DNA from: Firm-13 sp037143795
GTDB taxonomy: Bacteria; Bacillota; Clostridia; Saccharofermentanales; Saccharofermentanaceae
Length of the DNA: 64,000 bases
Reading direction: 5' to 3'
NCBI GenBank assembly: GCA_037143795.1
Contig: JBAWXZ010000018.1
Location: 1-64,000, forward strand
Shown piece after piece: positions 8,925 through 17,569 of the stretch. Below the pieces are notes generated by a model. It searched no databases. It was not told the origin of the DNA and was given only the letters and a program-made list of their open reading frames with translations. The first letter of the stretch is position 1. Every line of letters begins with the position of its first letter. The position numbers and the translations under genes are program-made.

Positions 8925-10124
8925 ATGCCAAATAGTAACAACTCCATTGGAGAGAATACAATAAATGGAATGCCGGTGTCCAAGGACCACAGTAAAGTAT
9001 CCGTAGTTTCGCAGGGGAAGAAAACATCCATCGGAGGTCAGGCCCTTATCGAAGGGCTGATGATGGTCGGGCCAAGACGTGTCGCAATGGCTGTCCGCAA
9101 AGCGGATGGTTCCATTCTTGTGGAAGAAATATCCCAGGGAAGCAAAATGATCTTTTTTGAAAAAGTTCCGTTCATCCGCGGAGGCATACGCCTGTTCAGG
9201 CAGCTGATCACCGGAACCGGGGCCATGATGAAGTCGGCTGAGATTTCGGAAGAACCTGCTGCCGTGGCTCCTGCTGCACAGGAAATCACATCAATTCCGG
9301 ATGCTGCCGAGATCCTTCCGGTGCTGCATTCGGAAACAGATGCCGAGGATGCAGAATCCATGTCGGATGAGGAGCGCCTGGCCAATATTGCAACACAGGC
9401 GCGATCTGCTGCACAGCCTGCCAAAACAAAAGAAAAGGTGAGCCGGCTGGATTCTTTCCTGGAGAAAAACATGAACCTGATGGTTCTGTTTTCTGCAGTC
9501 CTGGGAATTGTTTTTGGTGTTGTTCTTTTCTTTCTGCTTCCCCGTCTCATAGTAGATCTTATTACCCATTGGATTCCGGCAAGTCAGACGGATTCCGTTG
9601 GTGTCACGCTCATTTTGAATCTTGTTGAAGGCATCGTGCGTATTGCAATTTTCATCGGATACCTGTCCTTGACTTCGCGTATTAAGGAAATCGCACGCGT
9701 CTGGATGTATCATGGCGCCGAGCATAAGACCATTGCATGTTATGAGGCCGGCGAACCCCTTACCGTTGAAAACATCCGCAAATACGGCCGCTTCCATCCA
9801 AGATGCGGGACGGCTTTCCTGTTTGTTGTCGTGATTGTATCGATCCTTGTTTTCGCCTTTGCCGGTATTTTTATCGGAATCAATGTCTGGTGGCTGAATT
9901 CACTTGTTCGTCTTGCACTTGTTCCGTTAGTTGCCGGTATCGCCTATGAAATAATTCATTTCACTGCCAAACATGACAATTATGCAATTTGCCGCTCGGT
10001 TTCCAAGCCGGGTATGTGGATGCAGCGGTTTACAACCCGTGAACCGGATGACAGCATGATCGAAGTTGCCATTGCAGCTATGCAGGCTGTTCTTCCCGAA
10101 AATAAAAGCGAGGACAACTGGTGA
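8925..10124 (+). CDS. DUF1385 (YqhQ family) membrane protein
   Basis: Membrane protein of 399 residues of the DUF1385/YqhQ family, which is often encoded beside rpmE, prmC and prfA in Firmicutes. Family signatures are GGQALIEGLMMVGPRR near the N-terminus, MYHGAEHKTIACYEAG in the middle and FHPRCGTAFLFVVV. Four or five hydrophobic helices are visible. A linker of about 70 residues rich in Ala and Glu (about 95-165) precedes the first helix. The biochemical function is unknown. The ATG at 8925 follows AAGGGGAG; the frame is open further upstream, but through the rpmE terminator. Its stop overlaps the prmC start. Confidence 0.9.
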   Translation: MPNSNNSIGENTINGMPVSKDHSKVSVVSQGKKTSIGGQALIEGLMMVGPRRVAMAVRKADGSILVEEISQGSKMIFFEKVPFIRGGIRLFRQLITGTGAMMKSAEISEEPAAVAPAAQEITSIPDAAEILPVLHSETDAEDAESMSDEERLANIATQARSAAQPAKTKEKVSRLDSFLEKNMNLMVLFSAVLGIVFGVVLFFLLPRLIVDLITHWIPASQTDSVGVTLILNLVEGIVRIAIFIGYLSLTSRIKEIARVWMYHGAEHKTIACYEAGEPLTVENIRKYGRFHPRCGTAFLFVVVIVSILVFAFAGIFIGINVWWLNSLVRLALVPLVAGIAYEIIHFTAKHDNYAICRSVSKPGMWMQRFTTREPDDSMIEVAIAAMQAVLPENKSEDNW

Positions 10125-11101
10125 TTCTTTCTGACTGGTTACAGAGCACCCCCGCCATTCTTGAAAGAGCGGGTGTAAAAGCTCCCAAATCCGAGCTATA
10201 CCTTTGGTTGTCTCTGGTAACCGGCAAGGACCGCGCCTATTTCGTCTCACGTGCCTCCGAAACGATGGAGGACTTTCTTTCGCATGATAATATCAGGCAC
10301 CTTGAAGACATCCTGCTGCGCAGGCTGGAGAGGGAACCCCTGGCATATATTCTGGGAACAACCTATTTCTGGGGGAATATTATGCATGTCGGTCCGGGTG
10401 TTCTTATTCCGCGGCAGGACAGCGAATTGGTCGTTGAAGTAGCACTGGCGCTTTTAGGCTATGCACATATGCCCTGGGGACAGTGTAACGGCGAAGAACA
10501 CGAGATATTGGAATTTACCCCGAAGTCAGAAGACGTCCTGTATTTTCTGGATTTGTGCACAGGATCGGGATGCCTGGGTATTTCTCTTGCGCTGGATCTG
10601 ATAGCCAAAAATATTGGTGTCCGCGGTATACTGACGGATATTTCGGATGATGCGCTATACTATGCTAAAGGGAATATATACTTACACAAATTGCGGGAAA
10701 CACTGACATTATGCAACTGCGATATTTTTCCTGATACATCTTTTGTTTCTGATCTATGGGGAGACATAAAAGTACAGTTAATTCTTTCGAATCCGCCGTA
10801 CATTACATCAAACGAAATGGAGACGCTGATGCCGGAAGTGATGGATTATGAACCGGATATCGCGCTCAGGGGCGGGGATGACGGACTAATCTTCTACCGG
10901 CGGATTCTGCGCGGCTGCCATCCATATCTTGCGCTGGGCGGATGGATTGTTTTTGAGCATGGATATGATCAGGGAGAGAGTGTTCCGGCACTTTGCCGCG
11001 AATCCGGGTATACTAATGTGATGTGTTTTCGGGATTATGGCGGCCAGCCGCGTGTAACAATTGCTCAGAACGGTTCTAATAGACCTGATAAAGGGGAGTG
11101 A
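10121..11101 (+). CDS. prmC: Peptide chain release factor N5-glutamine methyltransferase
   Basis: S-adenosylmethionine-dependent methyltransferase of 326 residues that methylates the GGQ glutamine of RF1/RF2. The SAM-binding motif LDLCTGSGCLGIS lies near residue 144 and the catalytic N-P-P-Y at 224-227. It starts with GTG overlapping the stop of the preceding gene by 4 bp, implying translational coupling. An extra segment of about 25 residues sits just before the SAM motif, making it longer than the common 280. Its substrate RF1 is encoded 3 kb downstream. Confidence 0.95.
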   Translation: MILSDWLQSTPAILERAGVKAPKSELYLWLSLVTGKDRAYFVSRASETMEDFLSHDNIRHLEDILLRRLEREPLAYILGTTYFWGNIMHVGPGVLIPRQDSELVVEVALALLGYAHMPWGQCNGEEHEILEFTPKSEDVLYFLDLCTGSGCLGISLALDLIAKNIGVRGILTDISDDALYYAKGNIYLHKLRETLTLCNCDIFPDTSFVSDLWGDIKVQLILSNPPYITSNEMETLMPEVMDYEPDIALRGGDDGLIFYRRILRGCHPYLALGGWIVFEHGYDQGESVPALCRESGYTNVMCFRDYGGQPRVTIAQNGSNRPDKGE

Positions 11102-11105
11102 ATGT

Positions 11106-11327
11106 ATGCCGGGCTTATTTTTCCTGTATCCATTTGACAAAGGTGATGTAGTAACACTGCGCAAGACACATCCCTGCGGAGGAAAAACATGGGAGATCAG
11201 AAGGGTCGGGGCTGATATTACGATGTCCTGCGCAACATGCGGCCATATGATGGTGGTATCCAGAAGAACTCTTGAAAAATCCTGTACCCACGTCGATTCA
11301 TCTAAAGACACAAACAAGACGTTGTGA
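11106..11327 (+). CDS. DUF951 family small protein
   Basis: Protein of 73 residues matching DUF951: core KTHPCGGKTWEIRRVGADI followed by C-A-T-C-G-H, a probable compact zinc-binding or OB-like fold. The function is unknown, although the family is widespread in Firmicutes. The ATG at 11106 follows AAGGGGAG. It lies directly behind prmC and in front of the DUF1836 gene, so all four genes from 8925 to 12076 look co-transcribed. Confidence 0.88.
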   Translation: MPGLFFLYPFDKGDVVTLRKTHPCGGKTWEIRRVGADITMSCATCGHMMVVSRRTLEKSCTHVDSSKDTNKTL

Positions 11328-11368
11328 TATGATCAAACTATATTTGTGTATGTAGGGGAGTGGATCTA

Positions 11369-12076
11369 ATGTCCAAAAGCGAGAATCATAATAAAGAAAA
11401 CGAGAAAACACCTTCTCCTGTATCAGATTTAGCTGCGATGCAGACATCTGTTGAGGATCTTCAAAGCTGGCTGGCATCATTATCGGGCACGGAACTTATG
11501 GAATGGGAGCGTCTCCCGGATATCGGGCTCTATATGGATCAGGTCCTTACGCTTATGGACCGTCAGCTGACCTTCTACAGAAGGTCACAGGAGGATAAGC
11601 TTCTTACCCAGCCAATGATAAACAACTACACCAAGGATGGCCTGCTGCCGCGTGTAACGGACAAGAAGTATCCGCAGGGACATCTTGCGCTTCTGTCAAT
11701 CCTTTGCTCACTGAAGCCTGTCCTGTCGATAACAGACTTGTCAGCTCTTCTGAAATACACGCACATCCAAAAAGACGACCGTGAGATCTATGATTTTTTC
11801 CTGCGCACACAGGAGACCGCCCTCGAAAAGAGCCGGGAAGACCTGGAACCGCAGCTTGCCGATCTTCTGGCTTCTCAGATTCCCGAAGAATCAGGACAGG
11901 ATGCCTATCGTCAGGAACTGGCGCTAATGGCCCTGCGCATGGCGCTTGAAGCCAGGGTGCGTATCATGATGACGCAGAAAATTCTGGATACGCTAAGTCC
12001 TCCGGAAAAAGTCACGGAAAGAAAAGCGGAAAAGAGAGCGGAAAAGCGTCCTGAAAAAGAGCAGAAGAACGGATAG
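11369..12076 (+). CDS. DUF1836 family protein
   Basis: 235 residues. The central section has the DUF1836 hallmark: a helix-turn-helix-like segment with LTQPMINNYTKDGLLPRV followed by KKYPQGHLALLSIL, resembling a MerR-type DNA-binding core. The C-terminus is a highly charged Lys/Glu tail. The family is assumed to be regulatory but is not characterised. The ATG at 11369 follows AGGGGAG; an in-frame GTG at 11360 overlaps that site. It is the last gene before a bidirectional terminator. Confidence 0.85.
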   Translation: MSKSENHNKENEKTPSPVSDLAAMQTSVEDLQSWLASLSGTELMEWERLPDIGLYMDQVLTLMDRQLTFYRRSQEDKLLTQPMINNYTKDGLLPRVTDKKYPQGHLALLSILCSLKPVLSITDLSALLKYTHIQKDDREIYDFFLRTQETALEKSREDLEPQLADLLASQIPEESGQDAYRQELALMALRMALEARVRIMMTQKILDTLSPPEKVTERKAEKRAEKRPEKEQKNG

Positions 12077-12114
12077 GCTTTATATAATATATTGTTGATT
12101 ACTATTATAGATGC

Positions 12115-12156
12115 AAAAAGAAGCTCCGGAATCCTGCGATCCCGGAGCTTCTTTTA
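12115..12156. terminator. Bidirectional Rho-independent terminator
   Basis: Stem AAAAGAAGCTCCGG / CCGGAGCTTCTTTTA with a 12-nt loop, carrying A and T tracts on both sides. It closes the + strand DUF1836 gene and the converging minus-strand GGGtGRT operon. Confidence 0.92.
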
Positions 12157-12182
12157 CTTTGAAAAATTCTATCGATTTACAA

Positions 12183-13178
12183 TCAGCCTGCTTCTTCCAC
12201 TGCAACAGCGACTGCGACGGTGGCGCCGACCATGGGGTTGTTGCCCATGCCGATGAAGCCCATCATCTCAACGTGTGCGGGAACAGAAGAGGAGCCTGCG
12301 AACTGTGCGTCGGAGTGCATGCGGCCCATGGTATCTGTCATACCGTAGGAAGCAGGGCCTGCGCCCATGTTGTCAGGGTGAAGCGTACGGCCTGTACCGC
12401 CGCCGGAAGCAACAGAGAAGAACTTCTTGCCCTGCTCTATGCATTCCTTTTTGTAGGTACCGGCAACCGGGTGCTGGAAACGTGTCGGGTTGGTTGAGTT
12501 GCCTGTGATGGATACGTCAACGCCCTCCATGTGCATGATGGCTACGCCTTCACGTACATCGTCGCAGCCGTAGCAGCGGACTTTGGCACGGGGGCCGTCA
12601 GAATAAGGGACCTCCCTGACGATGGCTACCTTACCGGTGGCATAATCAAACTTGGTCTGCACATAAGTGAATCCGTTGATACGGGAAATGATGAAGGCAG
12701 CATCTTTGCCAAGACCGTTCAGAATGCAGCGCAGGGGTTCTTTTCTAACCTTGTTGGCAGACTGTGCAATCTGGATAGCACCTTCAGCGGCAGCAAAGGA
12801 TTCGTGTCCGGCAAGGAACGCAAAGCATTTTGTTTCTTCGCGAAGAAGCATGGCGGCAAGGTTGCCGTGTCCGATTCCAACTTTACGGTCGTCGGCAACA
12901 GAACCGGGAATACAGAAAGCCTGCAGGCCGATACCGATTGCTTCAGCTGCTTCCGCAGCTTTTTTGGATCCTTTTTTGATGGCGATGGCTGCTCCGACTA
13001 CATAGGACCAGGCAGCGTCCTCGAACGCAATTGCCTGGGTGTCTTTGCAGATCTTATATGGGTCAATTCCCTTGGCGTCGCAGATTGCTTTTGCCTCCTC
13101 AATTGAGGAAATGCCATATTCAGCAAGAGCGGCATTAACCTGGGAAATTTTTCTCTCGTAACTTTCAAAAAGTGCCAT
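12183..13178 (-). CDS. GGGtGRT protein
   Basis: 331 residues of the conserved but uncharacterised GGGtGRT family, named after the motif G-G-G-T-G-R-T, here at residues 259-265 in VASGGGTGRTLHPDNMGAG. The end of the protein is rich in Gly, Val and Ala. The family nearly always accompanies an Fe-S scaffold-like protein, as here, where the partner gene lies 23 bp upstream in the same operon. The start follows AAAGGAG. A link to iron-sulfur or redox chemistry is inferred from the pairing only. Confidence 0.9.
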   Translation of the reverse strand: MALFESYERKISQVNAALAEYGISSIEEAKAICDAKGIDPYKICKDTQAIAFEDAAWSYVVGAAIAIKKGSKKAAEAAEAIGIGLQAFCIPGSVADDRKVGIGHGNLAAMLLREETKCFAFLAGHESFAAAEGAIQIAQSANKVRKEPLRCILNGLGKDAAFIISRINGFTYVQTKFDYATGKVAIVREVPYSDGPRAKVRCYGCDDVREGVAIMHMEGVDVSITGNSTNPTRFQHPVAGTYKKECIEQGKKFFSVASGGGTGRTLHPDNMGAGPASYGMTDTMGRMHSDAQFAGSSSVPAHVEMMGFIGMGNNPMVGATVAVAVAVEEAG

Positions 13179-13201
13179 GATAATATCTCCTTTCCTCGCT
13201 C

Positions 13202-13894
13202 TTATTCTTTTCTCGGGTCAACATACTTCGGTGCATCAGCAAAACGCCCGTATGTCCCGATATTCTTCTGATAGGCTTCATTGGCATCAACACCCTTTTT
13301 GATCTGGTCAAGCATAGGCCCGATCTTAAGGAACTGATATCCGGTAATCTCGTCACCTTTATCAAGGGCAAGCTTCAGGATGTAACCTTCTGTCAGCTCA
13401 AGATAACGCGGGCCCTTTTCGAGTGTGGAGAAAATCGTGCCTACCTGGGAACGAAGGCCTTTGCCGAGATCTTCTAGTGAGGAACCGATCGGAAGGCCGC
13501 CCTCGGAGAAAGCGGACTGTGTGCGGCCATATACGATCTGCAGGAACAGCTCGCGCATTGCCGTGTTGATCGCATCACAGACGAGGTCTGTGTTGAGTGC
13601 TTCAAGAATTGTCTTGCCTGGAAGGATTTCTCCTGCCATTGCAGCAGAGTGTGTCATCCCGGTGCAGCCGATGGTCTCGACCAGTGCTTCCTGGATGATA
13701 CCTTCTTTAACGTTCAGTGTAAGTTTGCAGGCGCCCTGCTGAGGTGCGCACCAGCCAATGCCATGTGTAAAGCCGGAGATGTCAGTGACATCTTTGGACT
13801 GAACCCATTTTCCCTCTTCGGGAATCGGAGCCGATCCGTGATTGGGCCCCTTTGCGATACAAGTCATTTGTTCAACTTCATGTGTCTTAAGCAT
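13202..13894 (-). CDS. Iron-sulfur cluster assembly scaffold-like protein (NifU N-terminal type), GGGtGRT partner
   Basis: 230 residues with an IscU/NifU-like core. Possible cluster-ligand cysteines are Cys49 and Cys56 in GIGWCAPQQGACKL and Cys77 in ETIGCTGMTHSAAMAGE. The protein is longer than IscU because of an extension of about 100 residues after the scaffold core. It is first in a two-gene minus-strand operon with the GGGtGRT protein and is transcribed from a promoter at 13975-14003. No cysteine desulfurase gene is in the window. Confidence 0.85.
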   Translation of the reverse strand: MLKTHEVEQMTCIAKGPNHGSAPIPEEGKWVQSKDVTDISGFTHGIGWCAPQQGACKLTLNVKEGIIQEALVETIGCTGMTHSAAMAGEILPGKTILEALNTDLVCDAINTAMRELFLQIVYGRTQSAFSEGGLPIGSSLEDLGKGLRSQVGTIFSTLEKGPRYLELTEGYILKLALDKGDEITGYQFLKIGPMLDQIKKGVDANEAYQKNIGTYGRFADAPKYVDPRKE

Positions 13895-13974
13895 GTATGT
13901 ATCCCCTTTCAGTAAGTAGTAAATATTGTACCTCTCATATCCGGGAACAATCCCCGGACAATCATACCGTGTTA

Positions 13975-14003
13975 ATTATAGCAAAAGGTACGAGATATGC
14001 CAT
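13975..14003 (-). promoter_or_regulatory. Promoter of the scaffold/GGGtGRT operon
   Basis: Reading the minus strand: ATGGCA at 14003-13998, 17-bp spacer, perfect TATAAT at 13980-13975. It is arranged back to back with the prfA promoter. Confidence 0.65.
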
Positions 14004-14021
14004 ATACGTTTTTCCTAAATC

Positions 14022-14050
14022 TTCATAGAGATTAAAGGTCATGCTATAAT
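14022..14050 (+). promoter_or_regulatory. Promoter of prfA
   Basis: TTCATA at 14022-14027, 17-bp spacer, perfect TATAAT at 14045-14050. Confidence 0.65.
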
Positions 14051-14107
14051 CATTCCGTGTAGATACCGTACCGGATGAAAGTCATTTGAGAAAAGGAACA
14101 TAAAAAC

Positions 14108-15202
14108 ATGAATGTCTTTGATGATAGAATGATAGAAATGAACAATCGATATGAGGAGATTTTATCTTCCCTGTCGGATCCGGCTGTGATATCAGACCAG
14201 CCGCGATACCAGAAACTCAGTCGTGAGCTTTCTGAGATCGAGCCTGTGATTTCCCTTTACAATGAACTGGTTAATGCACAAAAAGAAGCCCTGGAAGTAC
14301 AGGATATTTTCCGTGCGGCAGATGACGAAGAAACCAGGGAAATGGCCAGGGAGGAAACGAACCTTCTGGAAAAACAGATTTCCGTACTGGAGGAAGCGAT
14401 CCGGGAGAAGCTTACCCCGCAGGATCCCAATGACAAAAGGTCCGTTATTATGGAAATCAGAGCCGGAGCCGGAGGAGAAGAGGCAGCTCTTTTCTGCGGT
14501 GTTCTTTTCAGGATGTACAGTAATTATGCCCAGTCCCAGGGCTGGCGCACTGAATTCATAGACAGTAATGAGACGGAGATCGGCGGGTATAAAGAAATTG
14601 TTTTCTCGATTGAAGGCCAGGGTGCATTCAGTCAATTCAAATATGAGAGCGGCGTTCACCGCGTGCAGAGAGTTCCCGTGACAGAATCTTCCGGACGAGT
14701 ACACACTTCCACGGTCACCGTGGCCGTACTTCCTGAGGTTGATCCGGTTGAACTCGACATTAATCCGAACGATTTGCGGATAGACAGATTCCGCGCTTCG
14801 GGAGCCGGCGGGCAGCATGTCAACCGTACGGAATCCGCGATCCGGATTACACATATTCCGACAGGAATTATCGCCCAGTGCCAGGATGAACGCAGCCAGC
14901 ACAAGAATAAAGACAAGGCTATGGCTGTTTTGACGAGCCGTCTTATGGAGCGGGAGAACAGCATTCATGACGGGGCAATTGCCCAGGAACGTAAATCACA
15001 GGTGGGTACCGGAGACAGAAGCGAGCGCATCCGTACCTACAATTACCATCAGGGCCGGGTTACCGATCACCGGATCGGTCTGACCCTGTACAGGCTTGAG
15101 GAAATATTGAACGGTGATATCAGTGAAATAATCCGTGCCCTTATCATTGCGGACAAAAAGCATACGCTTGGTGCCGCTCCAGGGCAGGAGGGTGAAGAAT
15201 GA
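14108..15202 (+). CDS. prfA: Peptide chain release factor 1
   Basis: RF1 of 364 residues, which terminates translation at UAA and UAG. The catalytic tripeptide G-G-Q is at 234-236 within GASGAGGQHVNRTESAI-like context, followed by the expected RSQHKNKDKA. The length is standard. Its glutamine is the substrate of PrmC, encoded upstream. The stop codon overlaps the ATG of the next gene (ATGA), so the Sua5 fusion is translationally coupled. Confidence 0.98.
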   Translation: MNVFDDRMIEMNNRYEEILSSLSDPAVISDQPRYQKLSRELSEIEPVISLYNELVNAQKEALEVQDIFRAADDEETREMAREETNLLEKQISVLEEAIREKLTPQDPNDKRSVIMEIRAGAGGEEAALFCGVLFRMYSNYAQSQGWRTEFIDSNETEIGGYKEIVFSIEGQGAFSQFKYESGVHRVQRVPVTESSGRVHTSTVTVAVLPEVDPVELDINPNDLRIDRFRASGAGGQHVNRTESAIRITHIPTGIIAQCQDERSQHKNKDKAMAVLTSRLMERENSIHDGAIAQERKSQVGTGDRSERIRTYNYHQGRVTDHRIGLTLYRLEEILNGDISEIIRALIIADKKHTLGAAPGQEGEE

Positions 15203-16899
15203 ATGAACTGCCTTTATGCCCTGTAGTTCCGGAAGGTAAAACTATAATCATACACCCCGAAACGGACGAGGACCTGGCTTTCCCCGCATCGCTCCTTGCC
15301 TGCGGTGAGCTGGTCGCTTTCCCGACCGAAACAGTATACGGACTGGGGGCATCCGCAACGGATGTGAATGCTGTTGCCAAAATTTTCACGGCAAAAGGCC
15401 GTCCTGCCGATAATCCCCTCATTGTACACGTCGCCCGGAAAGCCGATATCCAGGAACTTGTCCTGGAGGTGACTCCGTTGGCAGAATGCCTTATGGATGC
15501 CTTCATGCCGGGTCCGGTTACACTTGTCATGAAAAAGAGCGATAGGATTCCCGATCTGGTCAGCGCGGGACTTAAGACGGTCGGCATCCGGATGCCGTCC
15601 CACCCGATCGCACAGAAGCTTATCCTTCTGTCAGGTGTCGCAGTCGCAGCGCCTTCCGCCAACGTATCCGGCAGTCCTTCACCTACGCGTGCCGAACATG
15701 TAGAAAAAGATCTCGCAGGAAAAATTCCCTGTATTGTCGACGGCGGCCCATGTGAAGTTGGCCTGGAATCTACTGTTGTCGATGTAACCGGACCATGGCC
15801 GGTAATACTACGGCCGGGAGCGGTAACCATTGAGATGATTGTCGATGCGTGCCGCAAGGCCGGCATCCCTGTACCCGGTGACACTGTCGAAACCCGCGAT
15901 CATGCAACAGAGGAAGAGACACCTCGTGCCCCTGGAATGAAATACCGGCATTATGCGCCCCGCGCAATCGTTTCCGTTGTAATGCCGAGCGAAAACAAAC
16001 GTGCAGATGCCTTTCTTGAAAAGGCACTGATTTCCCTATCGGCGGATGACAGGGAAACAATCGGGGTTTTCTGTGGGAACGGGGAAAGTGACTTTCTGAA
16101 GGACAAACTTCCGGCAAGGTATCTTGCCCGCGTATTTTTCTATATATTCGGGGAGAATGCGGACATCGAAGGCGCTGCCAGGGGGCTTTTTGATGGTATA
16201 CGATCGCTCGACAATGCAGGTGTCGCCCTGATCCTTGCAGCGGGATTTATCGGAAACGGTCTTGAGACGGCTTACATGAACCGTCTTGAGAAGGCCGCAG
16301 GTGAAAAGAAAGAACTGGATCCGCTTGATAATACTGCTGCGCTGATACCTCACGGCATTCTTTTTGTATGCACTGGAAATACATGCAGAAGCCCGATGGC
16401 AGAGGCGATATTCAATGTACTGGCATCCCGGAGAGGTCCTTTTTCGATAATCGGAAGCCCGAAGACAAAAGCACTTGTCCATGGTTCTTCTGCGGGGATT
16501 TTTGCGGATAACGGAAGTCCTGCAGCCGAACATGCGGTCGAGGCGGTGCGGTCGCTTTTCGGGGCCGACTTGTCAGGGCATAAGTCAAGAAAGACAACAG
16601 AGGAAATTATTGCGGCAAGTGATATGGTTTTTGCTGTAACCAGCGAACATGCAGCAATACTGCGGAAGCTTTTTGCGTCTCATTCCAGGAAAATATACTC
16701 ATTTTCCGAATATTTTGCAAAAAAATCAATTTCCATGCCGGATAACGGAACCGATGCACGGATGCCCGATGTCCCGGACCCTTTTGGCCAGCATTCTGAA
16801 GTATATGTTAAAACAGCACGGTTTCTTTATGATGCGGTTGAGGCGATGTGGAAATCAATATTGGCTGATCTGGGAATGGAAGAAATCGATTCAATATGA
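15199..16899 (+). CDS. Fusion: threonylcarbamoyl-AMP synthase (Sua5/YwlC) plus low-molecular-weight protein tyrosine phosphatase
   Basis: 566 residues with two enzyme domains. Residues about 20-210 are the YrdC/TsaC-type catalytic domain, which makes threonylcarbamoyl-AMP for tRNA t6A (VAFPTETVYGLGA, AKGRPADNPLIVHV, GIRMPSHP, APSANVSGSPSPT). A linker APGMKYRHYAPRA leads into the C-terminal Sua5 domain, to about 355. From about 385 a complete low-molecular-weight phosphatase follows: P-loop VCTGNTCRS with nucleophile Cys391 and Arg397, and the general-acid region DVPDPFGQHSEVY near the end. In Bacillus the equivalents ywlC and ywlE are separate neighbouring genes, so this is a fusion of operon neighbours. 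No internal stop or frameshift is seen. Confidence 0.93.
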   Translation: MNELPLCPVVPEGKTIIIHPETDEDLAFPASLLACGELVAFPTETVYGLGASATDVNAVAKIFTAKGRPADNPLIVHVARKADIQELVLEVTPLAECLMDAFMPGPVTLVMKKSDRIPDLVSAGLKTVGIRMPSHPIAQKLILLSGVAVAAPSANVSGSPSPTRAEHVEKDLAGKIPCIVDGGPCEVGLESTVVDVTGPWPVILRPGAVTIEMIVDACRKAGIPVPGDTVETRDHATEEETPRAPGMKYRHYAPRAIVSVVMPSENKRADAFLEKALISLSADDRETIGVFCGNGESDFLKDKLPARYLARVFFYIFGENADIEGAARGLFDGIRSLDNAGVALILAAGFIGNGLETAYMNRLEKAAGEKKELDPLDNTAALIPHGILFVCTGNTCRSPMAEAIFNVLASRRGPFSIIGSPKTKALVHGSSAGIFADNGSPAAEHAVEAVRSLFGADLSGHKSRKTTEEIIAASDMVFAVTSEHAAILRKLFASHSRKIYSFSEYFAKKSISMPDNGTDARMPDVPDPFGQHSEVYVKTARFLYDAVEAMWKSILADLGMEEIDSI

Positions 16900-17138
16900 T
16901 GCAGCGGACAAAAGGGAAATATTTGCGTTTTTCGATGAATTGAGGGAATATTTATAATTTCGTATATATCATGTAGCAATTTACCCGGGGCCATATTATG
17001 ATTGTCATATCAGGTCCGCAGGATCTAAATAAAGAACATGAAGCACTGCAGGACAGGATAACAGGTCATTCGGCAATATACCTGTGAAGAAGATCCACGC
17101 ATGAATACATGAATATTTATGCGGCAACGGACGCATAC

Positions 17139-17167
17139 TTGACGAGTCTGCTATCCTATGCTATCCT
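17139..17167 (+). promoter_or_regulatory. Promoter of rpsF-ssb-rpsR
   Basis: TTGACG at 17139-17144, 17-bp spacer, TATCCT at 17162-17167. The spacer and -10 contain a short CTATCCTATG repetition. Confidence 0.65.
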
Positions 17168-17173
17168 TTTTCG

Positions 17174-17245
17174 TGCTGCAAAGGATGCGGCGAGTTAGAT
17201 AATAATCCTCGCTCTCGAATCGATCGAGAGCCGTTCAGTCCAGGA
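17174..17245 (+). promoter_or_regulatory. rpsF leader, possible S6:S18-binding autoregulatory element
   Basis: The leader contains a hairpin CTCTCGA-atcga-TCGAGAG with CCG directly after the stem, shortly before GGAGGAGG. S6:S18 leaders carry a conserved CCG next to a stem upstream of rpsF, so this is a plausible instance. I did not fold it or match it to a covariance model. Confidence 0.4.
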
Positions 17246-17260
17246 GGAGGTGAATTTTAG

Positions 17261-17548
17261 ATGGCAAACAAGTATGAATTAGTCGTTGTTTTAAGCCCGG
17301 CGCTCGGTGAGGAAGGTTATGCTTCCGTAATCGCGCTGATCAAGGCTAAGATCGAATCCGCTGCTACAATTGAAGCAATGGAGACGATTGGTGTCCGACG
17401 TATGGCTTATGAGATCAAAGATCAGAAGGATGGTTATTACCTTCAGTTCAACTTCACATCAGAAGCCAATTTCCCTAAAGAAATTGAGCGTATTCTGAAG
17501 ATTACCGAAGGCGTATTGCGATATCTCGTTATCCGTGTTGATGCGTAA
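17261..17548 (+). CDS. rpsF: 30S ribosomal protein S6
   Basis: S6 of 95 residues with the usual start MANKYELVVVLSP and the ETIGVRRMAYEI segment. It forms a heterodimer with S18, encoded two genes down, on the platform of the small subunit. First gene of the classical rpsF-ssb-rpsR operon, preceded by GGAGGAGG. Confidence 0.98.
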   Translation: MANKYELVVVLSPALGEEGYASVIALIKAKIESAATIEAMETIGVRRMAYEIKDQKDGYYLQFNFTSEANFPKEIERILKITEGVLRYLVIRVDA

Positions 17549-17569
17549 TCACGAAAAGGAAGTGTATGT

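Larger units (their letters stand above)
16900..17260 (+). other. Intergenic region with rpsF promoter and leader
   Basis: 361 bp. The first 240 bp hold no gene or site that I recognise, only a 29-codon open stretch without similarity. The rest holds the rpsF promoter (17139-17167) and a structured leader. Confidence 0.6.

Noticed and set aside
12531..13106. Long + strand open frame opposite the GGGtGRT gene
   Set aside because: The minus strand encodes a clearly conserved protein; the + strand frame has no recognisable domain.
16980..17087. Gene fragment downstream of the Sua5 fusion
   Set aside because: A 29-codon open stretch begins MIVISGPQDLNKEHEALQD, but there is no ribosome-binding site and no family recognised; too short to call a gene or pseudogene.
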